DNA from: Nocardioides rubriscoriae
Lineage (GTDB): Bacteria; Actinomycetota; Actinomycetes; Propionibacteriales; Nocardioidaceae
Direction of reading: 5' to 3'
Assembly: GCF_008087085.1 (NCBI RefSeq)
Contig: NZ_VIYJ01000005.1
Span: 186,001-250,000, forward strand
Length of the DNA: 64,000 nt
This document shows, piece by piece, positions 39,068 through 46,829 of the stretch (position 1 is the first letter of the stretch; each line of letters starts with the position of its first letter). The position numbers and the translations under genes were made by a program. The notes under the pieces are model-generated. The model did not search any database, was not told where the DNA came from, and saw nothing but the letters and a program-made list of their open reading frames with translations.

Positions 39068-40105
39068 ATGAAGCTGTCCACGATGCTGATGTACGACGGC
39101 AACCCGCGAGCCGCCGCCGACCAGGTCGTCGACCTCGAGCGGGCCGGCCTCGACCTGGTGTGGGTCGCCGAGGCCTACGGCTTCGACTCCCCCACGCTGA
39201 TGGGCTATCTGGCCGCCAAGACCGAGCGGGTCGAGATCGGCGCCGGCATCCTCAACGTCTTCTCGCGCACCCCCGGGGCGCTGCTGCAGACCGCCGCGGG
39301 CCTCGACAACGTCTCGGCCGGCCGCGCCGTCCTCGGCCTGGGCGCGTCCGGGCCGCAGGTCATCGAGGGCTTCCACGGCGTGCCCTACCGGCGGCCGCTG
39401 GGTCGCACCCGCGAGGTCATCGAGGTGGTGCGCCAGGGCCTGCGCCGCGAGCCCCTCGAGCACCAGGGCCGCGACATCACCCTGCCGCTGCCGGCCGACC
39501 AGGGCACCGGGCTGGGCAAGGCCCTCAAGCTGCTCACCAAGCCCGAGCGGGCCGACGTACCGATCTGGGTGGCCGCGCTCGGCGACAAGAACGTCGAGAT
39601 GACCGCCGAGATCGCCGACGGCTGGCTGCCCCACCTGGTCTACCCCGAGAAGGTCGCCGAGACCTGGGGCGCGCCGCTGGCCGCCGGCAAGGCCAAGCGC
39701 TCGGCCGACCTCGGTCCCCTGCAGATGACCGGTGGCGGCATGCTCGCGATCGGCGAGGGCGAGGAGACCAAGGCGATGCTCGACTTCGCGCGCCCGCTGT
39801 TCGCCCTCTACGTCGGCGGTATGGGCGCCAAGGGCAAGAACTTCTACAACGACCTCGCCTGCCAGTACGGCTACGAGAAGGAGGCCACCGAGATCCAGGA
39901 CCTCTACCTCAGCGGCAAGAAGAAGGAGGCTGAGGCGCTGGTCCCGCTCGAGTGGCTCGAGGCCGCCAACCTGGTCGGCCCCCGGTCGTACGTCGCGGAG
40001 CGGGTCGAGGCCTTCCGCGAGGCCGGCATCACCCACCTCAACGTGATGCCCGCCTCCGCCGACCCCGCCGCCACCCTGGCCGAGCTGAAGGAGATCGTCG
40101 GCTGA
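39068..40105 (+). CDS. LLM-class F420-dependent oxidoreductase
   Basis: A 345-residue TIM-barrel enzyme of the luciferase-like family using F420, from ATG 39068 with CAGGAG upstream. Recognisable parts are ERAGLDLVWVAEAYGFDSPT (30-49), RVEIGAGILNVFSRTPG, GRAVLGLGASGPQVIEGFHG and the late ITHLNVMPAS. The reaction is unknown. Context with npdG, an acyl-CoA dehydrogenase and a MerR regulator suggests a role in lipid or xenobiotic catabolism. It ends 16 bases before the convergent MerR stop. Confidence 0.92.
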   Translation: MKLSTMLMYDGNPRAAADQVVDLERAGLDLVWVAEAYGFDSPTLMGYLAAKTERVEIGAGILNVFSRTPGALLQTAAGLDNVSAGRAVLGLGASGPQVIEGFHGVPYRRPLGRTREVIEVVRQGLRREPLEHQGRDITLPLPADQGTGLGKALKLLTKPERADVPIWVAALGDKNVEMTAEIADGWLPHLVYPEKVAETWGAPLAAGKAKRSADLGPLQMTGGGMLAIGEGEETKAMLDFARPLFALYVGGMGAKGKNFYNDLACQYGYEKEATEIQDLYLSGKKKEAEALVPLEWLEAANLVGPRSYVAERVEAFREAGITHLNVMPASADPAATLAELKEIVG

Positions 40106-40121
40106 GGCGCGCGACGCCGGG

Positions 40122-40841
40122 TCACTCCTGGGACGTGAGTGACCGGGTGATGACGGCGTTGGCGGCACGCTGGAAGCCGTGGACGACGGCCTCGAGGGTC
40201 AGCCGGCGCAGCGTCGAGACGGTCTCCTCGAGGCGGCGGGCGTCCTCGGGCGAGGTCGACTGGCGGCGGTAGGGCTCGAGGACCTGCTCGTGCAGGATCG
40301 TGGTCAGCTCGTCGGCGAGGGCCTCCATGTGGCGCCGGATGGCCGCCTCGGCGAGCCCGAGGCTCTCGCGGGGCACGTCGACGTCGAGCAGGCCCAGCCC
40401 GACCGAGAGGTAGGGCATCACCCGCCAGCCGTCGTCGGTCTGCTCGATCGAGCCGAGGCTGGTGAGCAGCTCGAGGTCGGAGTCGGAGAGCCGGCGCCCG
40501 GCCTTCTCCTCCAGCGCGGCGCGGGAGAGCACCTCGGGCGGCTCGGAGGTCCACGAGGTGAGCATCGCGCGTTGCAGGGCGAGCTCCTCGACGCTCGCGT
40601 CGGCCGGGATCGAGCCGAGCACGCGCTCGGCGGCCTGCAGCGTGAAGCCGTGGTCCTGCAGCGCCCGGACCAGCTCGAGGCGCGCGAGGTGCACGGGGCC
40701 GTAGTAGGCGACGCGGCCGATCCGCTCGGGCGGCGGGACGAGGCCCAGGCTCGCGTAGTAGCGCGTGGTGCGCACCGTCGTACCGACGGCCGCGGCCAGC
40801 TCGTCGATCGTCAGCTGGTCCTGACCGGGGGCTACGCTCAT
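40122..40841 (-). CDS. MerR family transcriptional regulator
   Basis: A 239-residue regulator from ATG 40841. The N-terminal winged-helix domain (8-75) reads LTIDELAAAVGTTVRTTRYY and LGLVPPPERIGRVAYYGPVH. The remainder is helical and Glu/Leu-rich, with no metal-binding Cys cluster, so it probably senses an organic ligand such as an acyl-CoA. The start codon is five bases from a TGACA-N7-TGTCA operator, which implies autoregulation, and the divergent acyl-CoA dehydrogenase promoter shares that site. Confidence 0.9.
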   Translation of the reverse strand: MSVAPGQDQLTIDELAAAVGTTVRTTRYYASLGLVPPPERIGRVAYYGPVHLARLELVRALQDHGFTLQAAERVLGSIPADASVEELALQRAMLTSWTSEPPEVLSRAALEEKAGRRLSDSDLELLTSLGSIEQTDDGWRVMPYLSVGLGLLDVDVPRESLGLAEAAIRRHMEALADELTTILHEQVLEPYRRQSTSPEDARRLEETVSTLRRLTLEAVVHGFQRAANAVITRSLTSQE

Positions 40842-40846
40842 GAGGA

Positions 40847-40863
40847 TGACAGTAGTACTGTCA
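40847..40863. promoter_or_regulatory. Operator TGACA-N7-TGTCA, copy 2
   Basis: TGACAGTAGTACTGTCA is a perfect 17-bp palindrome around a central base. It lies between the divergent merR and acyl-CoA dehydrogenase genes and repeats the core seen at 39015-39041. Confidence 0.8.
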
Positions 40864-40908
40864 CACCAGAATTGGCACACCAGCACTGGCGACTCCTGGA
40901 GGACAACG

Positions 40909-42057
40909 ATGCCCGAGACCCCGTCGATCTACGAGCAGGAGCACGAGGACTTCCGTGCCACCGTGCGCGCCTTCCTCGAGAAGGAGGTCGTCCCCCACCA
41001 CGACCAGTGGGAGAAGGACGGTCAGGTCAGCCGCGAGGTCTGGCGCAAGGCCGGCGAGATGGGGCTGCTCTGCTTCGACGCCGACGAGGAGTACGGCGGC
41101 GCCGGCATCCACGACTTCCGCTACAACGCGGTGGTCGCCGAGGAGATCAGCAAGGTCGGGGCGAGCGGACTCGGCTTCCCGGTCCACACCGACATCATCG
41201 TCCCCTACATCAGCAGCCTCGGCACGCCCGAGCAGAAGCAGCGCTGGCTGCCCGGCCTGGTCAGCGGCGAGCTCATCAGCTCCATCGCGATGACCGAGCC
41301 CGGCGCCGGCTCCGACCTGCAGGGCATCCGCACCAGCGCGATCGACAAGGGCGACCACTACGTCCTCAACGGGTCGAAGACCTTCATCTCCAACGGCATC
41401 ATGAGCGACCTGGTCATCGTCGTGTGCCGCACCGACCCCGACGCCGGCCACCAGGGCATCAGCCTGGTCGTCGTCGAGCGCGGCATGGCCGGCTTCGAGC
41501 GCGGCCGCAACCTCGACAAGATGGGCATGAAGGCCCAGGACACCGCCGAGCTGTTCTTCGACAACGTCATGGTGCCCAAGGAGAACCTCCTCGGCGAGGA
41601 GGGCCAGGGCTTCATCTACCTGATGCAGAACCTCCCCCAGGAGCGCATCTCGATCGCCGCGATCGCGGTCGCCGCCATGGAGCACGTCATGGCCCTGTGC
41701 CTCGACTACGCCAAGGAGCGTCAGGCCTTCGGCAAGCCGATCGGCAGCTTCCAGCACAACCGCTTCATGCTCGCCGAGATGGCCACCGAGGTCTACATCG
41801 CCCGGCTGTTCGTCAACGACTGCATCATGAAGCTCAACAAGGGCGAGGTCGACCCCAGCCTGGCCTCGATGGCCAAGTGGTGGACCACCGAGCTGCAGAA
41901 GAAGTTCGTCGACCAGGGCGTCCAGCTGCACGGCGGCTACGGCTACATGTCGGAGTACCCGATCTCCAAGGCCTACGTCGACTCGCGCATCCAGACCATC
42001 TACGGCGGCACGACCGAGATCATGAAGGAGATCATCGGCCGCATGCTCGGCGTGTAG
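40909..42057 (+). CDS. Acyl-CoA dehydrogenase (long-chain type)
   Basis: FAD enzyme of beta-oxidation, 382 residues from ATG 40909 behind GGAGG. The three ACAD domains are present: AMTEPGAGSDLQGI and FISNGIMSD (mid domain), CLDYAKERQAFGKPI and QLHGGYGYMSEYPISK (C-terminal). Near the C-terminus IYGGTTEIMKEIIG has Gly where medium-chain enzymes carry the catalytic Glu. The Glu in NLPQERI (about residue 245) sits where long-chain and isovaleryl enzymes carry theirs. It is probably under the divergent MerR. Confidence 0.95.
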   Translation: MPETPSIYEQEHEDFRATVRAFLEKEVVPHHDQWEKDGQVSREVWRKAGEMGLLCFDADEEYGGAGIHDFRYNAVVAEEISKVGASGLGFPVHTDIIVPYISSLGTPEQKQRWLPGLVSGELISSIAMTEPGAGSDLQGIRTSAIDKGDHYVLNGSKTFISNGIMSDLVIVVCRTDPDAGHQGISLVVVERGMAGFERGRNLDKMGMKAQDTAELFFDNVMVPKENLLGEEGQGFIYLMQNLPQERISIAAIAVAAMEHVMALCLDYAKERQAFGKPIGSFQHNRFMLAEMATEVYIARLFVNDCIMKLNKGEVDPSLASMAKWWTTELQKKFVDQGVQLHGGYGYMSEYPISKAYVDSRIQTIYGGTTEIMKEIIGRMLGV

Positions 42058-42387
42058 CTGTCTGGTCGCAGCTCCAGCTCCCTCGATCCGCCCACCCGCA
42101 CCACCTGGTAGCGCTGCCGCCGGCCCGGTCGCGCGGGTGGTCCGGATCGGGGGTCCGCTGGACTGCTCCGTGCGCCCTGTGCTCGCCCCTGTGTGGGGCC
42201 CGGGCGCCTGTGCCACTCGAGTCCTCGCCCCGAGCCCTCGCCCCGAGTCCTCGCCACCCGCACCCGCTCGCGCTTGCGCGCCGACGGCTCGGCGGACGAC
42301 CGGAAACCTTTCGTCGTGGTCGCGCGTTGGCCAGACTGTGTGACCTCGGCCACTTCACGTCCGCCCCTGCCCCACCCCAGGAGAGAC
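42058..42387. other. Gene-free region upstream of fadD
   Basis: 330 bases holding the dispersed repeat copy B (42062-42121) and three tandem CTCGCCCCGAG-type units near 42225-42260. An AGGAGAGAC ribosome site precedes fadD. I see no other structure and no clear promoter. Confidence 0.5.
42062..42121. repeat. Dispersed repeat, copy B
   Basis: The reverse complement starts GGCGGCAGCGCTACCAGGTG and ends TGCGACCAG, matching 11440-11498 across about 60 bases with scattered differences. It directly follows the acyl-CoA dehydrogenase stop. Confidence 0.5.
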
Positions 42388-44250
42388 ATGCCCGACAACG
42401 CCCACGTCCTGTCCGAACGAGCCCGGGTCCAGGACCTGGTCGGCGGGCGCACCCTGCCGGCCGCCCTGGCCGACACGGTGGCGTCCGCGGGCGACCACCC
42501 GGCGTACTCCGACAAGCACCACGTGCCCGAGGGCGAGTCGTGGCGCACGCTGACCTGGGCGCAGACCCGCGACCTGGCGCTCGACCTGACCGGCGCGCTC
42601 CTCGAGCGCGGGGTGCTGCCGGGCGACACCGTCGCGATCATGATGTCCAACCGCATCGAGCACTTCGTCGCCGACATCGGGGCCGTGCACGCCGCCGCCA
42701 CGCCGATGTCGATCTACAACACGCTGTCGGCCGAGCAGGTCGCCTACGTCGCCGGTGAGGCGCAGCCCAAGGTGGCGTTCCTCGAGACCGCCGACCACCT
42801 CGCGCGCTGGGAGAAGGCCCTGGGCCAGACCCCGAGCGTCACCACGGTCGTGCTGCTCGACGCCGCCGCACCCGCGGGCGACGCGCGCTTCACGACCTGG
42901 GCCGACTTCGTGGCGGCAGGGTCGGCGTACCGCGCCGCGCACGAGGCCGAGGTCGCGGCACGGGCAGGCGAGCTGACGCCCGACTCGCCGGCCACGATCC
43001 TCTACACGTCGGGCACCACCGGCAACCCCAAGGGCGTGGTGCTGACCCACTTCAACGTCCTCTACGAGGCCCAGTCCACGCTCGAGGCGGCCGGGCTGCA
43101 CGAGCCGCAGGTCGGCGTCAGCTACCTCCCGCTGGCCCACATCGCCGAGCGGGTGCTCGGCCTGTACGGCCCGCAGATCCAGGGCAGCCACATGCACGCG
43201 ATCGGCGACCCGTCGCAGCTGCTCGCGACCCTCGGCGAGGTGCACCCCACGGCGTTCTTCGGGGTGCCGCGGGTCTGGGAGAAGATCAAGACCGGCATCT
43301 CCGCCAAGCTCGCCGCCGATCCCGACCCGGCCAACCGGACGATGGTCGAGGACGCCATGGCCGCCGGTCTCGCGTGGGTCTCGGCCCAGGAGGTCGGTGG
43401 GGTGATGACCCCCGAGATCGAGCAGGCGTACGCCGACGCGGAGGCCGCCATCCTCGGCTTCCTCAAGCTGCTCCTCGGCCTCGACCAGGTCACCTGGGCC
43501 GGCTCGGCCGCGGCGCCCATGCCGATCGAGGTCGCCCGGTTCATGGCCGGGCTCGGGCTCAAGGTCTTCGACGTCTACGGCATGACCGAGACCTGCGGCG
43601 CCATCACCGCCAACGGCCCGGCCGCCTTCCGGCTCGGCACCGTCGGGCGGCCGACGCCGGGCATGGAGGTCAAGCTCGCCGACGACGGCGAGATCCTCGT
43701 GCGCGGACCGGTCGTCACCCCCGGCTACCACCGCCAGCCCGAGGCCACCGCCGCGCTCATCGACAAGGACGGCTGGGTCCACACCGGCGACATCGGCACC
43801 CTCGACGGCGACGGCTTCTTCGCCGTCGTCGACCGCAAGAAGGAGCTGATCATCACCTCCGCGGGCAAGAACATCGCGCCGTCCAACATCGAGAACTACC
43901 TCAAGGAGTCCCCGATCATCGGCCACGCCATGGCCGTCGGCGACGGGCGCCCCTACGTCGTGGCGATCCTGACCCTCGACGGCGAGGTCGCCCCGGTGAT
44001 CGCGACCTCGATGGGCATCGAGTTCGGCGACCTCGCCGAGCTGGCCCAGCACCCGCAGATCCTGGCAATGGCCCAGGCCGCCGTCGACGCCGCCAACGAG
44101 CGACTGTCACGGCCCGAGCAGGTCAAGGCGTTCGAGCTGCTGCCGACCGAGTGGACGGCCGAGTCCGAGGAGCTGACGCCCACGCTCAAACTCAAGCGGC
44201 GGGTCGTCAACACCAAGTACTCCGACGTCCTCGACCGGCTCTACGGCTGA
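42388..44250 (+). CDS. Long-chain fatty-acid-CoA ligase (FadD15-like)
   Basis: AMP-forming acyl-CoA synthetase, 620 residues from ATG 42388. Motifs are ILYTSGTTGNPKGVVLTH (A3), VYGMTETCGA (A5), GWVHTGDIG (A7), VDRKKELIITSAGKNIAP (A8) and catalytic Lys in TPTLKLKRR. The long insertion between A3 and A5 is typical of the 600-residue FadD15 class that activates long-chain fatty acids. With the preceding acyl-CoA dehydrogenase it suggests a fatty-acid degradation block. It is followed by a 48-bp palindrome. Confidence 0.94.
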   Translation: MPDNAHVLSERARVQDLVGGRTLPAALADTVASAGDHPAYSDKHHVPEGESWRTLTWAQTRDLALDLTGALLERGVLPGDTVAIMMSNRIEHFVADIGAVHAAATPMSIYNTLSAEQVAYVAGEAQPKVAFLETADHLARWEKALGQTPSVTTVVLLDAAAPAGDARFTTWADFVAAGSAYRAAHEAEVAARAGELTPDSPATILYTSGTTGNPKGVVLTHFNVLYEAQSTLEAAGLHEPQVGVSYLPLAHIAERVLGLYGPQIQGSHMHAIGDPSQLLATLGEVHPTAFFGVPRVWEKIKTGISAKLAADPDPANRTMVEDAMAAGLAWVSAQEVGGVMTPEIEQAYADAEAAILGFLKLLLGLDQVTWAGSAAAPMPIEVARFMAGLGLKVFDVYGMTETCGAITANGPAAFRLGTVGRPTPGMEVKLADDGEILVRGPVVTPGYHRQPEATAALIDKDGWVHTGDIGTLDGDGFFAVVDRKKELIITSAGKNIAPSNIENYLKESPIIGHAMAVGDGRPYVVAILTLDGEVAPVIATSMGIEFGDLAELAQHPQILAMAQAAVDAANERLSRPEQVKAFELLPTEWTAESEELTPTLKLKRRVVNTKYSDVLDRLYG

Positions 44251-44257
44251 CCACCAC

Positions 44258-44305
44258 CGATAGTCGTGGACCTTCTGCACGCGTGCGAAACGTCCACGAC
44301 TATCG
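44258..44305. repeat. Near-perfect 48-bp palindrome
   Basis: Outer arms CGATAGTCGTGGAC and GTCCACGACTATCG are exact. The centre GCACGCGTGC is itself a palindrome, and the remaining 5-base spacers CTTCT and GAAAC differ at three positions from symmetry. It could terminate fadD, act as an operator or be a dispersed element. Confidence 0.8.
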
Positions 44306-44332
44306 AGGGGTCGGGCCGCTAGCGTCGTCGAC

Positions 44333-45166
44333 GTGAGCGACAGCGACTACCTGCGGTTCAACCGGGCCCAGTGGGACGAGCGCGCGCCCGCGCACGCGGC
44401 GTCCCCCGACTACGCCCTCGACCGGTTCCGTGAGGACCCGGCGTACCTCTCCGACGTGGTGCGCTTCGACCTGCCTCGCCTGGGCAGCGTCGCGGGCCTG
44501 CGCGGCGTGCACCTGCAGTGCCACATCGGCACCGACACCGTCTCGTTGGCGCGCTTGGGCGCGCGGATGACGGGCCTCGACTTCAGCGCGGCGTCGGTGG
44601 CGCAGGCGCGCGAGCTGGCCGCCGCGTGCGGGGCCGATGTCGAGTTCGTCGAGTCCGACGTCTACGCCGCCGCCGATGTGCTGCCCGAGGGCGCCTTCGA
44701 CCTGGTCTTCACCGGGATCGGCGCACTGTGCTGGATCCCGTCGGTGGCGCGGTGGGCCGACGTGGTCGCCCGGCTGCTCGCACCCGGCGGCCGGCTGTTC
44801 CTGCGCGAGGGGCACCCGATGCTGTGGGCCCTCGGCGACCCGCGCCCCGACGGCCTGGTGACCGTGGAGCACCCCTACGTCGAGCGCGCCGAGCCGACGG
44901 TGTGGGACGAGCCCGGCACCTACGTCGAGACCGACCACGAGTTCGAGCACACCGTCACCCATGAGTGGAACCACGGCTTGGGCCAGATCTTCACCGCGCT
45001 CACCGCCGCCGGCCTGCAGGTCACCTCGTTGGAGGAGCACGACAGCGCCCCGTGGAACCCCCTGGGCGACTACTGCGAGCCCGCCGGGCACGAGGGTGAG
45101 TTCCGGCTGCGGGACCGGCCGTGGCGGGTGCCGTTCACCTACACGCTGCAGGCGGTCAAGGGCTGA
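44333..45166 (+). CDS. Class I SAM-dependent methyltransferase
   Basis: A 277-residue cytoplasmic methyltransferase from GTG 44333. TAGCGT at 44320-44325 ends seven bases before the start, so the transcript is probably leaderless. SAM motifs are GVHLQCHIGTDTVSLARLG (motif I), MTGLDFSAASVAQARELA (II) and FDLVFTGIGALCWI (post-II). WARVP-like terminal strands complete the fold. The substrate is unknown. It ends one base before the convergent ligase gene. Confidence 0.9.
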   Translation: MSDSDYLRFNRAQWDERAPAHAASPDYALDRFREDPAYLSDVVRFDLPRLGSVAGLRGVHLQCHIGTDTVSLARLGARMTGLDFSAASVAQARELAAACGADVEFVESDVYAAADVLPEGAFDLVFTGIGALCWIPSVARWADVVARLLAPGGRLFLREGHPMLWALGDPRPDGLVTVEHPYVERAEPTVWDEPGTYVETDHEFEHTVTHEWNHGLGQIFTALTAAGLQVTSLEEHDSAPWNPLGDYCEPAGHEGEFRLRDRPWRVPFTYTLQAVKG

Positions 45167-45167
45167 G

Positions 45168-46712
45168 TCAGGAGCCGACCTGTGCGGCGTACTCGTCACG
45201 CAGGCGGCCCTTGACCATCTTGCCGGTCGGGGTGCGAGGCAGCTCGTCGCGGAAGTAGATCTCGCGCGGCACCTTGAAGTGCGCGATGCGGTCGCGCGCG
45301 TAGGCCGTCAGCTCGGCGGCCAGCGCCTCGTCGGGCTCGACCCCGGGCGTGGGCTGGACGAACGCGACGACCCGCTCCCCCATCTCGTCGTCGGGCACGC
45401 CCAGCACGGCGATGTCGAGGACGGCGGGGTGCAGCGAGAAGAGGTCCTCGACCTCCTGCGGGTAGATGTTGACGCCGCCGCTGATGATCATGAAGGCCTG
45501 GCGGTCGGTGAGGTAGAGGTAGCCGTCGTCATCGAGGTAGCCGAGGTCGCCGACCGTGGTCCAGTTGGGGTGCTGGGGGTGCTGGGTGGACGCGGTCTTC
45601 TCCGGGTCGTTGTGGTACTCGAACGAGGCGCCCTCGAACTCCTCGCGCTCGAAGTAGATCGTGCCGACCGACCCGACGGGCACCTCGGCGCCGTCCTCGC
45701 CGCAGATGCGGGGCCTGCCGATCAGCGGCACCCCGACCGAGCCGGGGTGGGCCAGCCACTGGGCGCTGTCGATCATGGTGCCGCCGTTGGCCTCGGTGGA
45801 GGCGTAGTACTCGTTGATGATCGGGCCCAGCCACTCGATCATGCGGTGCTTGACCTCGACCGGGCACGGCGCGGCCGCGTGCACGACGCAGAGCAGCGAC
45901 GACACGTCGTACGACGCCCGCACCGACTCGTCGAGCTTGAGCAGCCGCACGAACATCGTCGGGACCATCTGGGTGTGGGTGACGCGGTGCTCCTGGACCG
46001 CGGCCAGGAAGGCCTCGGGCTCGAACCTCTCCATCATCACCAGGGTGCCGCCGAGGGCGTGGATCACGCCGCCGAAGCGCAGCGGCGCCGCGTGGTAGAC
46101 CGGCGCCGGCGACAGGTAGACCGTCGAGGTGTCGAAGCCGTAGAGACCGCCGAAGATGGCGACGTACTTGTAGCCGGGCTCGTCGACCGCGTAGTCGGGC
46201 AGGGGCAGCTTGATGCCCTTGGGGCGACCGGTCGTGCCGGAGGAGTAGAGCAGGTCGTCGCCGTGGGGCTGCGCCGGCAGCGGGTCGTTGCCCGCGCCGG
46301 CCAGCGCGGCCTCGTAGTCGCCGTACCCGTCGAGCCGGCCGCCGTAGGCCAGCCTCTCGGCGACGTCGACGTCGAGGGCGGCGACGAGGTCGGACTTGGC
46401 GGCCGACACCACGAGGGCCTTGGCCCCGCAGTCGCGCACGATGTAGGACACCTCGTCGGCGCTGAGGTGGTGGTTGACGGCGGTGATGTAGAGACCCGAG
46501 CGCAGCGCGGCCCAGTAGACCTCGTAGGTCTCGGGGGTGTTGTCGCTGACCATCGCCACGACGTCGCCCTGCCGCAGCCCGGCGGCGCGCAGCCGGTTGG
46601 CCAGGCGCAGGCTGCGGTCGTCGAGCTCGGTGTAGGTCAGGGTGCGTCCGGAGCCGGCCATCACCAGCGCGGGCTTGTCGGGGTGGGTCTGGGCCCAGGT
46701 ACCGGGGTACAT
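45168..46712 (-). CDS. Acyl-CoA synthetase (AMP-forming)
   Basis: 514 residues from ATG 46712. Motifs are LLYSSGTTGRPKGIKLPLP (A3), NEYYASTEANGGT (A5), TVGDLGYLDDDGYLYLTDR (A7), and IISGGVNIYPQEVE with the catalytic Lys in TPTGKMVKGRL. The Glu-Ala-Asn-Gly after the A5 motif and the overall length resemble mycobacterial FadD-type enzymes for carboxylated or steroid-derived acids. The real substrate is not visible. It is divergent from the MMPL exporter. Confidence 0.92.
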   Translation of the reverse strand: MYPGTWAQTHPDKPALVMAGSGRTLTYTELDDRSLRLANRLRAAGLRQGDVVAMVSDNTPETYEVYWAALRSGLYITAVNHHLSADEVSYIVRDCGAKALVVSAAKSDLVAALDVDVAERLAYGGRLDGYGDYEAALAGAGNDPLPAQPHGDDLLYSSGTTGRPKGIKLPLPDYAVDEPGYKYVAIFGGLYGFDTSTVYLSPAPVYHAAPLRFGGVIHALGGTLVMMERFEPEAFLAAVQEHRVTHTQMVPTMFVRLLKLDESVRASYDVSSLLCVVHAAAPCPVEVKHRMIEWLGPIINEYYASTEANGGTMIDSAQWLAHPGSVGVPLIGRPRICGEDGAEVPVGSVGTIYFEREEFEGASFEYHNDPEKTASTQHPQHPNWTTVGDLGYLDDDGYLYLTDRQAFMIISGGVNIYPQEVEDLFSLHPAVLDIAVLGVPDDEMGERVVAFVQPTPGVEPDEALAAELTAYARDRIAHFKVPREIYFRDELPRTPTGKMVKGRLRDEYAAQVGS

Positions 46713-46829
46713 GTCACGACTCTGTCAGCCCGCCCGTCGGTGGACCAGAGATGAATTCGTCCCCGGACCCCGGTCCGTCCGGGAAATCCCTGATGCCGAG
46801 TGTCCCCCGTACCTGAGAGGGTCGTGACC

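Noticed and set aside
46713..46740. Half-sites TGACAGAGTCGTGACA near the start of the acyl-CoA synthetase, similar to the MerR operator.
   Set aside because: They are direct, not inverted, repeats with a 6-base spacer, so I did not count it as a third operator.
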